Shown here in pieces: positions 1 through 9,586 of a DNA stretch of 64,000 bases. The position numbers and the translations under genes are program-made. The notes under the pieces are model-generated. The model had not been told where the DNA came from, did no database searches, and saw only the letters and a program-made list of their open reading frames with translations. Position 1 is the stretch's first letter. Every line of letters starts with the position of its first letter. The stretch comes from an uncultured Eisenbergiella sp. (GTDB lineage: Bacteria; Bacillota; Clostridia; Lachnospirales; Lachnospiraceae). The stretch lies in NCBI GenBank assembly GCA_947627215.1, contig CANQVD010000008.1:1-64000 (forward strand), given 5' to 3'.

Positions 1-81
1 AGCTTAAGCAACAAGATGGGTAATTCCTTACTGGCTGTAAGGGGTATTAACCATAAATACATTGTAGTAGGAGGAAAAAAC

Positions 82-1173
82 ATGAGATATCGGATCAATC
101 GGCGCACCGGGGACTGGATCAGCGAGATCGGCGCGGGAACTGCCTATCTGCCGGAAAGCCCGCATAAGACTGCGGTGGAGGCGGTACGTTATGCCGCGGA
201 GCACGGCATCAACTATTTCGATCTGGCGGCGGGGGACGGCAGGGCCTTTCCCATCTTCGGGGAAGCGCTGCGGGATCTGCGCGGTCAGGTGTATTATCAG
301 ATCCACTTCGGGGCGGACTATACGGACGGGACCTACGGCTGGACGCTGGAACTGGAGAAGGTGAAGCGCTCGGTGGACTGGCAACTGAAAAATCTGCATA
401 CCGATCACATCGACTACGGCTTTATCCACTGCCAGGATGAAGAAGAGGACTGGAAAGCCTATCAGGAAAACGGCGTTCTGGATCATCTGCTGGGACTGCA
501 GAAGGCCGGTGTGGTGCGGCATATCGGAGTTTCCTCCCATACCCCTTCCGTGATCCGGACGATCCTGGATGCGGGTCTGGCGGATATGCTGATGTTTTCC
601 GTCAATCCGGCATATGATTACCGTGTCGGCGAATATGCCAGGGGCACGGTGGATGAGCGGGCGGAGGTGTACCGCCGCTGCGAACGGGACGGCGTGGGCA
701 TTTCCGTGATGAAACCCTTTTCCGGCGGACAGCTTCTGAACGCGAAAACGTCGCCCTTCGGGAAGAAACTGAGCATTTATCAGTGCATTCGTTACGCGCT
801 GGATAAGCCCGGCGTGCTCACGGTGCTTCCGGGCATCCGGGACCGGCAGGATGTGGAGCGTCTTCTGGCCTATTACGACCAGCCGGAGGAAGCGCTGGAC
901 TATTCGGTCCTGGGAACCTTCACGCCGGCGGAGGCGGCCGGGAAATGCGTTTACTGCAATCACTGCAGGCCCTGTCCGGCGGGGCTGGACGTGGGGCTCA
1001 TCAACAAATATTATGACCTGGCCAGGGCGGGCGATGTGCTGGCAACGGAGCATTACCGGACGCTGGAGAAGAACGCTTCCTGCTGCATCGCCTGCGGACA
1101 CTGTGACAGACGGTGCCCCTTCCATGTGAAGCAGAGCGGGCGGATGGCGGAGATCGCCGCGTATTTCGGGTAA
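82..1173 (+). CDS. aldo/keto reductase-like protein with C-terminal 4Fe-4S tail
   Basis: A 363-residue protein of the aldo/keto reductase fold followed by a ferredoxin-like tail. The TIM-barrel part carries the family pattern around YFDLAAGDG and DHIDYGFIHC; the tail has two cysteine clusters, CVYCNHCRPCP and CIACGHCDRRCP, able to bind two 4Fe-4S clusters. Such proteins are cytoplasmic oxidoreductases whose substrates are mostly unknown. Aligning FDLAAGDGRAFPIFGEAL with the usual FDTA..YG pattern puts Asp where the catalytic Tyr normally sits, and the usual Lys strand reads YYQIHFG, so the catalytic tetrad looks altered. I chose ATG 82 because GTAGGAGG lies just upstream; an in-frame ATG at 16 has no such site. 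The next gene starts 18 bases downstream, so the two may be cotranscribed. Confidence 0.88.
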   Translation: MRYRINRRTGDWISEIGAGTAYLPESPHKTAVEAVRYAAEHGINYFDLAAGDGRAFPIFGEALRDLRGQVYYQIHFGADYTDGTYGWTLELEKVKRSVDWQLKNLHTDHIDYGFIHCQDEEEDWKAYQENGVLDHLLGLQKAGVVRHIGVSSHTPSVIRTILDAGLADMLMFSVNPAYDYRVGEYARGTVDERAEVYRRCERDGVGISVMKPFSGGQLLNAKTSPFGKKLSIYQCIRYALDKPGVLTVLPGIRDRQDVERLLAYYDQPEEALDYSVLGTFTPAEAAGKCVYCNHCRPCPAGLDVGLINKYYDLARAGDVLATEHYRTLEKNASCCIACGHCDRRCPFHVKQSGRMAEIAAYFG

Positions 1174-1191
1174 AAGGAGGAAAGAGAACGT

Positions 1192-2241
1192 ATGAAAAAG
1201 TTATTCAGCACGCCGAAACGGGCGGTCATCTCGACGCTGTGCATCGTCGCCGTTGTCCTGATCGCCGCGGCGGGCGTGATGCTGCTGGGAAACGGCCTGA
1301 TCAGCAAAGCGGAGGCAAAGGCCGTCGCGCTGGCGGACGCGGGCCTGGACGAAGCGGATGCGTCGGCCCTGCGCGCCCGGCTGGAATTCGACGACGGACG
1401 GTTTTTGTACGAGGTGGATTTTTACAATGACGGCGCGGAATATGAATACCAGATTCAGGCCAGGGACGGGGACATCATTTCCAGAGACATAGACGGCGGT
1501 TTTGCCGCGCAGGATGTGTCGGGGGAATCCAACGCGCAGCAGGAATCTGTGTCCGCTGCGTCGGGGCCTGCCGTCCAGCAGGGGCCTGTGTCCGCTGCAT
1601 CGGAAACGGCCGCGCAGGCGGATACGTCCGTACAGGCGGAAACGGCTTCGCAGACGGAATCTGTCGGGCAGACGGGGAACGTTTCTGATGTGCCGGAAAC
1701 GGCGGCGGATGCGGGCCGGACGGCTTCTGCGCAGGGAGTATCTCTGGAGGAGGCGAAGGCCGCCGCGCTGGCGGATGCGGGTCTGACCGCGGCGGATGTT
1801 ACCTTTAAAAAGGAAAAGACGGATTACGACAACGGCATGCAGGTCTATGACATCGAGTTTTATACGGCTGACACGGAGTATGATTATGAGATCGGCGTAT
1901 CTGACGGCACTGTCAAAGAGAAAAGCGTCGAAGCGTTCCGCGCGCAGACCGGAACCGCGGCAAACGGAAATGCGGCCGGTACGAATGGTGCAGTCGGGAC
2001 GGCCGGCGCGGGCAGCGCGAATGGCGCGGGTGGTGAGATCGGCCTCGACCGGGCGAAGGAGATCGCGCTGGCGCATGCACAGCTCGGCGCGGATGATGTG
2101 CGCTTCGTCAAGACGGAGCTGGATTATGACGACGGGAGAATGGAATACGAGATCGAATTTTATTACGGGAGGATCGAGTACAGCTATACCGTCGACGCCG
2201 TAACGGGCGATATCCTGGAATACGATGTGGACCGGGACTGA
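1192..2241 (+). CDS. membrane-anchored protein with three PepSY domains
   Basis: A 349-residue protein with a basic N-terminus and one hydrophobic segment (about residues 11-33) that should anchor it with the rest outside. Three PepSY-type repeats follow, at about residues 38-100, 183-245 and 285-347. Each starts with an EAKAVALADAG-like helix and ends with a YEYQI or YSYTV strand and a GDI turn. Repeats 1 and 2 are joined by a low-complexity linker rich in Ser, Ala, Gln and Thr, and repeats 2 and 3 by a Gly/Ala/Asn linker. PepSY domains are known from peptidase propeptides and cell-surface proteins and are thought to modulate secreted proteases. The substrate here is unknown. AAAGGAGG precedes the ATG. 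Confidence 0.85.
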   Translation: MKKLFSTPKRAVISTLCIVAVVLIAAAGVMLLGNGLISKAEAKAVALADAGLDEADASALRARLEFDDGRFLYEVDFYNDGAEYEYQIQARDGDIISRDIDGGFAAQDVSGESNAQQESVSAASGPAVQQGPVSAASETAAQADTSVQAETASQTESVGQTGNVSDVPETAADAGRTASAQGVSLEEAKAAALADAGLTAADVTFKKEKTDYDNGMQVYDIEFYTADTEYDYEIGVSDGTVKEKSVEAFRAQTGTAANGNAAGTNGAVGTAGAGSANGAGGEIGLDRAKEIALAHAQLGADDVRFVKTELDYDDGRMEYEIEFYYGRIEYSYTVDAVTGDILEYDVDRD

Positions 2242-2309
2242 GAAGGACCGTGTTTCCGGGCAGCAGAAGGCGGCGAAGATCCGGAAAAGGGGAGAACAAT
2301 AGGGGAATC

Positions 2310-3782
2310 ATGAGTCAGACGAATCACTGCAATGTCGTTATTCTGTACGCGGACGATCTCGGATACGGCGATCTGGGCTGCTACGGCAGCCACGAGATCA
2401 ATACGCCGAATCTTGACCGGCTGTGCCGGAACGGCCTGAAGTTCACCAACGCCTATGCGGCCTCCGCCGTCTGTACGCCTTCGCGCTACAGCATCCTGAC
2501 GGGGCGGTATCCGTTTCGGAACAGCGAGGCCCATATCCTGCCTGGGGATGCCGGCTGCATCATCGATCCGGCATTGGACACGGTGCCGAAGCTTTTCCGG
2601 CGCGCCGGGTATCGGACCGGGATCGTGGGGAAATGGCATCTGGGGCTCGGCGGCGGGAGCCGGCCCATCGACTGGAATCAGGACATCGATCTGACGCCCG
2701 TCGATCTGGGATTTGAGGAATCCTTTATCTTTCCGGCCACAGCGGACCGGGTGCCCTGCGTCTATGTGGAGGGACGGCGGGTGGTCAACCTGGATCCGAA
2801 GGACCCCATCGAGGTGTCCTATGAGGCGGAATGCCCCTTTGACGGCATTCCCACCTATCACAAAAATCCGGAGCTTTTGACGGTGAAGTCCTCCCACGGA
2901 CACGATATGAGCATTGTGGGAGGGATCGGCAGGATCGGCTATATGCGCGGCGGAAAAAGGGCGGTCTGGAAGGATGAGGAGCTGGCGGATACCTTTCTGG
3001 ACAGGGCGCTCCGATTTATCGGGGACAGCCAGCGGGACGGCCGTCCGTTCTTCCTCTATTATGCGCTGCACCAGCCCCATGTGCCCCGCGTGCCTGCGCC
3101 GCGTTTCCGGGGGATCACCGGCTTGGGCCCCAGAGGGGATGTGATCGCGGAAATGGACTGGTGTGTGGGACGGCTTCTGGAGGAGCTGGAGAAACGGAAC
3201 CTGTTGGACCATACGATGGTGATCTTTTCCAGCGATAACGGGCCGGTGCTGGACGACGGCTATGTGGACAGAGCGAAAGAACTGAACGGCACGCATCGTA
3301 TGGCGGGTCCGCTGCGGGGCGGCAAGTACAGCAAGTTCGACGGCGGCACTCGGATCCCTTTTATCGTCAGTTGTCCGGATCTCGTGCACCGGGGCGTTTC
3401 CGATGCGCTGATCGGCCAGGTGGATCTGTTCGCTTCCTTTGCGCATATGCTGGGAACAGAACCGGAGGAGGGCGGCGCGGCGGACAGTCAGGATCTGTAC
3501 GCTGCCCTGATCGGGGAGGATCCCGCGGGAAGGGAGGAGCTGATGATGGAGGATGTGTCCTGCGGCAGGCTGCTGCGGTGCGGCAACTGGGCCTATCTTT
3601 CTCCGTCTGAAGGGGTGCCGTTCATGAAGGACGTGGAGATCGAAACAGGGCTGTCCATGGAGCCGCAGCTATACAATATGGACTATGACATCGGTCAGCG
3701 GATCAATGTGGCATCGGAATTTCCGGATGTTGCGGGAGAGATGGAAATGCGCATTCAGAGGATTCTGACCGGCGGGAGATGA
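2310..3782 (+). CDS. sulfatase (arylsulfatase family, Cys-type)
   Basis: A 490-residue alkaline-phosphatase-superfamily sulfatase. The CTPSR motif at residues 55-59 is the formylglycine site; the Cys form is matured in anaerobes by the radical-SAM enzyme anSME. Metal ligands Asp15-Asp16 (YADDLGYGD) and the later FSSDNGP motif are present. No signal peptide is seen, so it probably acts on imported sulfated sugars. The start at 2310 follows GGGGAGAAC; an earlier in-frame start at 2250 would add a basic, non-conserved extension. The stop lies four bases before the next start, so it is tightly coupled to the GH106-like gene, suggesting joint attack on a sulfated glycan or glycoside. Confidence 0.92.
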   Translation: MSQTNHCNVVILYADDLGYGDLGCYGSHEINTPNLDRLCRNGLKFTNAYAASAVCTPSRYSILTGRYPFRNSEAHILPGDAGCIIDPALDTVPKLFRRAGYRTGIVGKWHLGLGGGSRPIDWNQDIDLTPVDLGFEESFIFPATADRVPCVYVEGRRVVNLDPKDPIEVSYEAECPFDGIPTYHKNPELLTVKSSHGHDMSIVGGIGRIGYMRGGKRAVWKDEELADTFLDRALRFIGDSQRDGRPFFLYYALHQPHVPRVPAPRFRGITGLGPRGDVIAEMDWCVGRLLEELEKRNLLDHTMVIFSSDNGPVLDDGYVDRAKELNGTHRMAGPLRGGKYSKFDGGTRIPFIVSCPDLVHRGVSDALIGQVDLFASFAHMLGTEPEEGGAADSQDLYAALIGEDPAGREELMMEDVSCGRLLRCGNWAYLSPSEGVPFMKDVEIETGLSMEPQLYNMDYDIGQRINVASEFPDVAGEMEMRIQRILTGGR

Positions 3783-3786
3783 GGGT

Positions 3787-6700
3787 ATGAAAATGGAAAA
3801 TGAAAAAAAGCAGAAAGACCCGTTTGACGAGCTTTTTCAGAATCCGGGCAGCTATTACCGGGGCGCGCCGTTCTGGGCGTGGAATACGAAGCTGGACCGG
3901 GACCGGCTGAAACGGCAGATCGGCTATTTTCGGGAAATGGGTATGGGCGGCTTCCATATGCACAGCCGGACCGGCCTGGATACGCCTTATATGGAAGAGG
4001 AATTTCTTTCCATGGTGGAGTTCTGCGTGCAGGAGGCAAAGCGGAACGGCATGTATGCCTACCTGTACGATGAGGATCGCTGGCCCTCCGGCGCGGCGGG
4101 CGGGAAGGTGACGAAAAATCCCGCTTACCGCAGCAGGTATCTGGCGGTGACGCCGATCCCGGATGAAAAGCGGGAGGCGCAGGAGGCCGATTATATCTCT
4201 TCCGCCCGCGCGAAGGCCCACAGCGGAGGAACGCTTGTGGCCGCTTACCGGCTTTTCTGGAAGGACGGCCTGCTGGACAGCTATGAAAGGCTGGACATTC
4301 ACGGGAAGCTGCCGGAGGACTGCTGGTATGTGTATCTGGAGCTGGCGGAGGAAAGCCCCTGGTACAATAATCAGACCTATGTGGACACGCTGAATCCGGA
4401 GGCGATCCGGGAATTCATCCGGCAGACACATGAAAAATACTTCACGCTTCTGAAAGAGGATTTCGGCGGATGCGTGCCGTCCATCTTCACGGACGAGCCG
4501 CAGTTTCCGCACAAGACACAGGCCGGCCGGGCGGGCGAGAGGACGGACATCATCCTGCCCTATACGGAAAGCTTTGAAGACCGGTATCGGGAAAAATACG
4601 GGGAAAGCTTTTTTGCGCGCCTGCCGGAGGTGCTCTGGGAAATGCCGGGGGATGCCGGACACGGTGTGCGCTACCGCTATCATGAGCTGCTGGCGGAGCA
4701 GTTCGCCGCTTCCTTCGCGGATACGCTGGGGAACTGGTGTCGGGAACACGGGATCTGGCTGACAGGCCATATGATGTCCGAGCCCACGCTGGAGAGCCAG
4801 ACTTCGGCGCTGGGAGAGGCCATGCGTTCCTATCGGAGCTTTCAGATGCCGGGCATCGACATGCTCTGCGATCTGCGGGAATACACGACGGCCAAGCAGG
4901 CTCAGAGCGCGGCGCATCAGTACGGAAGGGAGGGCGTCCTGAGCGAGCTGTACGGTGTGACGAACTGGGATTTCGATTTCAGGAGGCATAAGCTGCAGGG
5001 AGACTGGCAGGCAGCGCTGGGCGTGACCAGGCGCGTGCCGCATCTGGCTTGGATGAGCATGGCCGGAGAGGCCAAGCGGGATTATCCGGCTTCCATTTTT
5101 TATCAGTCGCCCTGGTATCGGGAGTATCATCTGCTGGAGGATCATTATGCCCGCCTGAACACGGTGCTGATGGGCGGAGAGCCGGTGGTGAGGATCGGGG
5201 TGATCCACCCCATCGAAAGTTATTGGCTGCATTATGGGCCGAAGGCGCAGAATGAGGTCATCTGTCAGGAGCTGGAGGAGCATTTCGCCCATCTGACGGA
5301 ATGGCTGCTGTTTGAACACCTGGATTTCGATTTCATCGCGGAATCTCTGCTTCCGGAACAGTACCGGGAATGCGGAGGACCTGTCCTGCAGGTGGGGCAG
5401 ATGCGATATGACGTGATCCTGGTGCCCGGCTGCGAGACCCTCAGAAAAACGACGCTGGAGGCACTGCGGAAATTCGCCGCGAGGGGCGGACGCGTGGTGC
5501 TGATGGGCGGGCTTCCTTCCCGCCTGGATGGGGAACCGGATCCGGAGGCGGAGAAGCTCGGCGCGTTCTGCACCCGCATTCCCTTTGAACGCAGCGCTCT
5601 GCGCGGCGCGCTGGAGGCGTTCCGGACGGTGCGTATCTGTGATCGGGACGGAGAAGAGGCCAGAAGCTGGCTCTATCAGCTGCGGAAGCGGGAGGAGGAG
5701 CTCTGGCTGTTCGTGGCCAACGGAAGGGCGCAGAAGAATCCGGATGTGGAGCATGCGGAGGAGCTGGAGATCTGCCTGCCGGGAGCGTATCGGGCATTTC
5801 TGTATGACACGCTGACCGGACGCATTTCGGAGGCCGCATGGAGTCATGAGGGAGGGAAGACGGTGATCCGTCTGACTGCCTGGGAGCATGACAGCTTTTT
5901 GCTGCGGCTCTGTGCGCCGGGGGAAACGGAGCGGCCTTTGGAGAGCGGCGCGGACGCCGCTGTGCGGCCTGCGTGCGGCGGGACCTCGAAGGAAGGAGCG
6001 CCGTCCTGCGGCGCCGGGCGGATTTTCCCCGGCAGAACCGTCCTGGAGAAACGGAATCTGGAACAGCCTTCCTCTTTCGCCCTGTCGGAGCCCAATGTGA
6101 TGCTGTTGGACATGGCCTGCTGGCGTCTGGACGGCGGCGCGTGGCAGGAACGGGAAGAGATCCTGCGGCTGGATGATGCGATCCGGGATGCGCTGGGATA
6201 TCCCAGGCGGATGGATGCGGTGGCCCAGCCCTGGACCATCGAAAAGAAAAGGCCGGAGCATCTGGCGGAGCTGAAATTTGAGGTGGAAGCGCAGACCGAT
6301 GTGGCGGATGCGCAGTTGGCGCTGGAGATCAGGGAAGGCTGGGAGATCCTTGTGAACGGAACGCCTGTTGCGGTCAGAGATCAGGGATATTTCGTGGATG
6401 AAGCCATCCGGAGGATCGGACTCCCGCCGCTGCAGGCGGGGACCGCAGAGATCCTGCTGCGGATCCCCTATGGAGAAAAAACGGATCTGGAATGGTGTTA
6501 TCTGTTGGGAAGCTTCGGCGTAAGAGCAACAGGTGACAGCGGTGTGCTGACGCCCATGCCGGACAGGTTGTATTTCGGAGATTATACCTGGCAGGGCTTT
6601 CCGTTTTATGCCGGAAACATGGAATACAGATGCAGCGTGCGCACGGAGGCGGGACACTATGGCCTTCGCGTCACCAAATTCAGGAGCCCGCTCCTGCGGG

Positions 6701-6972
6701 TATGGGCAGACGGCAGAGACTGCGGTCCGGTGATGCTGGCTCCTTACGAAGCGGACTTGGGAGAGCTGGAGGAGGGAGAGCATGAGATCCGCATTCTCTC
6801 CTACGGGAACCGGGCGAATGCCTTCGGAATGGTGCATTGCTGTGATGAGAAGATGATGTGGGGCGGCCCCAATGCCTGGCGGACGGCCGGGGATGCCTAT
6901 GCGTATGAATATCAGTTGAAACGGATGGGCATTCTGAAAGCGCCGGAGCTGGTCCGGTACGCGGAAATATGA
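3787..6972 (+). CDS. GH106-like glycoside hydrolase (alpha-L-rhamnosidase type)
   Basis: A 1061-residue protein without signal peptide. The N-terminal third carries patterns typical of GH106-like enzymes: FWAWNTKLD near residue 30, GGFHMHSRTGL near 55, YLYDEDRWPSG near 92-102 and FTDEPQF at 234-240, the last with candidate catalytic acids. A beta-rich C-terminus follows (LEIREGWEILVNGTPV region). GH106 members are mostly alpha-L-rhamnosidases, but the family is broad and the true substrate is not visible here. It begins four bases after the sulfatase stop and ends just before a bidirectional terminator, so it probably closes the operon. Confidence 0.8.
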   Translation: MKMENEKKQKDPFDELFQNPGSYYRGAPFWAWNTKLDRDRLKRQIGYFREMGMGGFHMHSRTGLDTPYMEEEFLSMVEFCVQEAKRNGMYAYLYDEDRWPSGAAGGKVTKNPAYRSRYLAVTPIPDEKREAQEADYISSARAKAHSGGTLVAAYRLFWKDGLLDSYERLDIHGKLPEDCWYVYLELAEESPWYNNQTYVDTLNPEAIREFIRQTHEKYFTLLKEDFGGCVPSIFTDEPQFPHKTQAGRAGERTDIILPYTESFEDRYREKYGESFFARLPEVLWEMPGDAGHGVRYRYHELLAEQFAASFADTLGNWCREHGIWLTGHMMSEPTLESQTSALGEAMRSYRSFQMPGIDMLCDLREYTTAKQAQSAAHQYGREGVLSELYGVTNWDFDFRRHKLQGDWQAALGVTRRVPHLAWMSMAGEAKRDYPASIFYQSPWYREYHLLEDHYARLNTVLMGGEPVVRIGVIHPIESYWLHYGPKAQNEVICQELEEHFAHLTEWLLFEHLDFDFIAESLLPEQYRECGGPVLQVGQMRYDVILVPGCETLRKTTLEALRKFAARGGRVVLMGGLPSRLDGEPDPEAEKLGAFCTRIPFERSALRGALEAFRTVRICDRDGEEARSWLYQLRKREEELWLFVANGRAQKNPDVEHAEELEICLPGAYRAFLYDTLTGRISEAAWSHEGGKTVIRLTAWEHDSFLLRLCAPGETERPLESGADAAVRPACGGTSKEGAPSCGAGRIFPGRTVLEKRNLEQPSSFALSEPNVMLLDMACWRLDGGAWQEREEILRLDDAIRDALGYPRRMDAVAQPWTIEKKRPEHLAELKFEVEAQTDVADAQLALEIREGWEILVNGTPVAVRDQGYFVDEAIRRIGLPPLQAGTAEILLRIPYGEKTDLEWCYLLGSFGVRATGDSGVLTPMPDRLYFGDYTWQGFPFYAGNMEYRCSVRTEAGHYGLRVTKFRSPLLRVWADGRDCGPVMLAPYEADLGELEEGEHEIRILSYGNRANAFGMVHCCDEKMMWGGPNAWRTAGDAYAYEYQLKRMGILKAPELVRYAEI

Positions 6973-6991
6973 AGGAAGACGAAAAATAAAC

Positions 6992-7028
6992 AACGCGGGC
7001 GGTCCGGATTCGGTGCCGTCCGCGTTTC
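6992..7028. terminator. bidirectional terminator between convergent genes
   Basis: An 11-bp stem (AACGCGGGCGG with CCGTCCGCGTT, one G-T wobble) lies between the + strand GH106-like gene and the - strand UvrA-like gene, followed by a short T tract on the + strand and an A/T-rich tract on the other side. Confidence 0.7.
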
Positions 7029-7032
7029 GCTG

Positions 7033-9528
7033 TCAGAGATAACGTCCCGTCACACTCTCCGCATTCTGCCGTATTTCCTCCGGCGTGCCGGCAGCGACGA
7101 TCCGGCCGCCGTTCAGACCGCCGCCCGGCCCCATGTCCACCACGTAGTCGGCATTTCGGATCACATCCAGATCGTGTTCGATGATGATGACGGTGGCGCC
7201 CCGGTCGATTAGAGTCTGGAAGACGGACATCAGGGATTTCACGTCCAGCGGATGCAGGCCGATGGTGGGCTCGTCAAAAACAAAAAGGGTGTCGCTCTGG
7301 CCTTTCCCCATTTCGCCGGCCAGCTTCAGACGCTGGGCTTCTCCGCCGGAGAGGCCCGGCGTCTGTTCGCCCAGGGTCAGATAGCCCAGCCCCACGTCAT
7401 GCAGGACGGAAAGGCGGCTGTGCACGGCCTTCAGATCGCTGCAGACGTCGAGCGCCTCATCCACGCTCAGCGCCATCAGCGCGGGCAGGGACAGACGGGT
7501 CCCATCTTTCTTTTCACGGAACAGCTCATAGGCCGTCCGGCTGTAGCGGGAGCCGCCGCAGTCCGGACAGGGAATATCCACATCGGGGAGAAACTGCACA
7601 TCCAGACTGATGCTTCCGGTCCCGTCGCAGGTGGGGCAGCGCAGAGAGCCCGTATTATAGGAAAAATCTCCGGCTTTGAAGCCACCCTCCTTCGCGGCTC
7701 TGGTCCGGGCATAGATCTTGCGCAGCTCATCGTGAACGTCGGCATAGGTGGCGACGGTGGAGCGGACGTTGATGCCGATGGGCGTGGCGTCGATGAGCTT
7801 CACCTGCCGGATGCCCGGGGCGTTCAGCGCGCGGACATGGGCGGGAAGCGGCTGACCGGATGCGGCCGCGTTCAGCGCGGGGACCAGGCTCTCCAGGATC
7901 ATGGTCGTCTTGCCGGAGCCGGATACGCCGGTGACCACCGACAGCCGCCCTTTGGGAAAGGAGACGGTGAGGGGCCGGACCGTATGAATGGCGTCCATGG
8001 ACATGGTGATGCTGCCGGATCCGAACAGCGATCCCCGATCCGCCCGGTCCCGCAGCCTGGTCTGGGTCCCGGGGACCAGAAAAGGGCCGATCCGGGACGC
8101 GGGATCCTTCATCAGCTCGCCGACGGTGCCCTGGGCGATCACCCGGCCGCCCTTTGCGCCCGCCTCCGGCCCCAGCTCGATGAGCCAGTCGGCATGGGAC
8201 AGCACGTTGGTATCGTGATCCACGAGGATGACGGAATTCCCGTCCGCCGCCAGATCGTCCATGACGCCGGTGAGTCCTTCCAGATTGGAAGGATGCAGAC
8301 CGATGGAGGGCTCGTCCAGCACATACAGGACGCCCGTGGTGCGGTTCCGCACGGCCCGGGCAAGCTGGGTGCGCTGCCGTTCTCCGGTGGAAAGCGTGGA
8401 GGCGGCGCGGTCCAGGGTCAGATAGGAGAGCCCCAGATCCACCAGCCGCTTGGCCGTATTCAGGAACGACTCGCAGATGCTCTGCGCCATGGGGCGCATT
8501 TCCTCCGGGAGAGAGGCGGGAACGCCCTTTACCCATTCGATCAGCTCAGACAGGGTCATCTTACAGGCGTCCGCCAGCGAGATCCCGCGGAGTCTGGGGG
8601 CCCGGGCGGCCTCGGACAGCCTCGTGCCGCCGCAGTCCGGACAGACATCCTGCGTCAGAAATTTTTCCACCCGCTTCATGCCCTTTTCGTCCTTGACCTT
8701 GGACAGGGCGTTTTCCACGGTATAAACGGCGTTGAAGTAGGTGAAATCCAGTTCCGCCGCGTCGTTGGAATTTTTGGGATGGTAAAAAATATGCTTTTTC
8801 TCGGCGGGACCGTTGAACACGATATCCCGCTCTTTTTCCGAAAGCCGGGAGAAGGGGATATCGGTGCGTACGCCCATGGCCCGGCAGACATCGGTCATCA
8901 GCGACCACATCAGCGAGTTCCAGGGGGCTACCGCGCCCTCATCAATGGTGAGGGATTCGTCCGGGACCAGCGTCGACCGGTCTACTGTGCGGACCACTCC
9001 TGTTCCGCCGCAGGAAGGACAGGCGCCCTGGCTGTTGAAGGCCAGCTCCTCCGCGCCCGGCGCATGGACCTTCGCGCCGCATTCCGGACAGAAGATCTCC
9101 CGCTCCGCCGCCACGTCCAGCGTAGGCGCCAGATAATGGCCGTTGGGACAGCGGTGGCAGGAGAGCCGGGAGAACATCAGCCGCAGGCTGTTCAGCAGCT
9201 CGGTGGAGGTGCCGAAGGTGCTGCGGATCCCGGGAACGCCCGGCCGCTGACGCAGCGCCAGCGCGGCGGGGATATAGCGCACTTCATCCACCTGGGCGTT
9301 GGCAGCCTGCGTCATCCGCCGCCTCGTATAGGTGGAAAGCGCCTCCAGATAGCGGCGGGATCCCTCCGCATACAGGACGCCCAGCGCCAGAGAGGATTTC
9401 CCGGAGCCGGAGACGCCGGCGATGCCGACGATTTTATGAAGCGGAATATCGATGTCGATGTTTTTCAGGTTGTGTACCCTGGCGCCGCGCACCTCGATGG
9501 CCTCAGGGTCATTTGACTGTCTGTTCAA
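7033..9528 (-). CDS. UvrA-like ABC ATPase (excinuclease A paralogue)
   Basis: An 831-residue protein with two ABC ATPase halves in the UvrA arrangement. Walker A motifs are GVSGSGKSS (N-terminal half) and GVSGSGKTT (C-terminal half). The signatures are LSTGERQRTQLARAV and LSGGEAQRLKLAGEM. CxxC pairs (CPECG, CPSCGG, CPTCDG, CPDCGG) form the zinc modules. It is shorter than canonical UvrA (about 940 residues), which matches the UvrA2-like class associated with DNA or drug resistance rather than core repair. No uvrB is near. I prefer the TTG start at 9528 because AGAGGT lies 7 bases upstream; a GTG at 9627 would overlap the upstream gene and has no ribosome site. Confidence 0.88.
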   Translation of the reverse strand: MNRQSNDPEAIEVRGARVHNLKNIDIDIPLHKIVGIAGVSGSGKSSLALGVLYAEGSRRYLEALSTYTRRRMTQAANAQVDEVRYIPAALALRQRPGVPGIRSTFGTSTELLNSLRLMFSRLSCHRCPNGHYLAPTLDVAAEREIFCPECGAKVHAPGAEELAFNSQGACPSCGGTGVVRTVDRSTLVPDESLTIDEGAVAPWNSLMWSLMTDVCRAMGVRTDIPFSRLSEKERDIVFNGPAEKKHIFYHPKNSNDAAELDFTYFNAVYTVENALSKVKDEKGMKRVEKFLTQDVCPDCGGTRLSEAARAPRLRGISLADACKMTLSELIEWVKGVPASLPEEMRPMAQSICESFLNTAKRLVDLGLSYLTLDRAASTLSTGERQRTQLARAVRNRTTGVLYVLDEPSIGLHPSNLEGLTGVMDDLAADGNSVILVDHDTNVLSHADWLIELGPEAGAKGGRVIAQGTVGELMKDPASRIGPFLVPGTQTRLRDRADRGSLFGSGSITMSMDAIHTVRPLTVSFPKGRLSVVTGVSGSGKTTMILESLVPALNAAASGQPLPAHVRALNAPGIRQVKLIDATPIGINVRSTVATYADVHDELRKIYARTRAAKEGGFKAGDFSYNTGSLRCPTCDGTGSISLDVQFLPDVDIPCPDCGGSRYSRTAYELFREKKDGTRLSLPALMALSVDEALDVCSDLKAVHSRLSVLHDVGLGYLTLGEQTPGLSGGEAQRLKLAGEMGKGQSDTLFVFDEPTIGLHPLDVKSLMSVFQTLIDRGATVIIIEHDLDVIRNADYVVDMGPGGGLNGGRIVAAGTPEEIRQNAESVTGRYL

Positions 9529-9586
9529 TGCAATACCTCTGTCTGAACGGATGAGCGGGAAAGCGGCGGTCTGCCGGTTTTGGCCG

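Noticed and set aside
3703..6993. A 1096-codon open frame on the - strand
   Set aside because: It is the mirror of the GH106-like gene: GC-rich third positions keep the antisense frame open. The composition (Arg, Pro, His, Gln) is not that of a real protein and no ribosome site fits.
7252..9516. A 754-codon open frame on the + strand
   Set aside because: Antisense to the UvrA-like gene, which has all catalytic motifs; the + frame has none.
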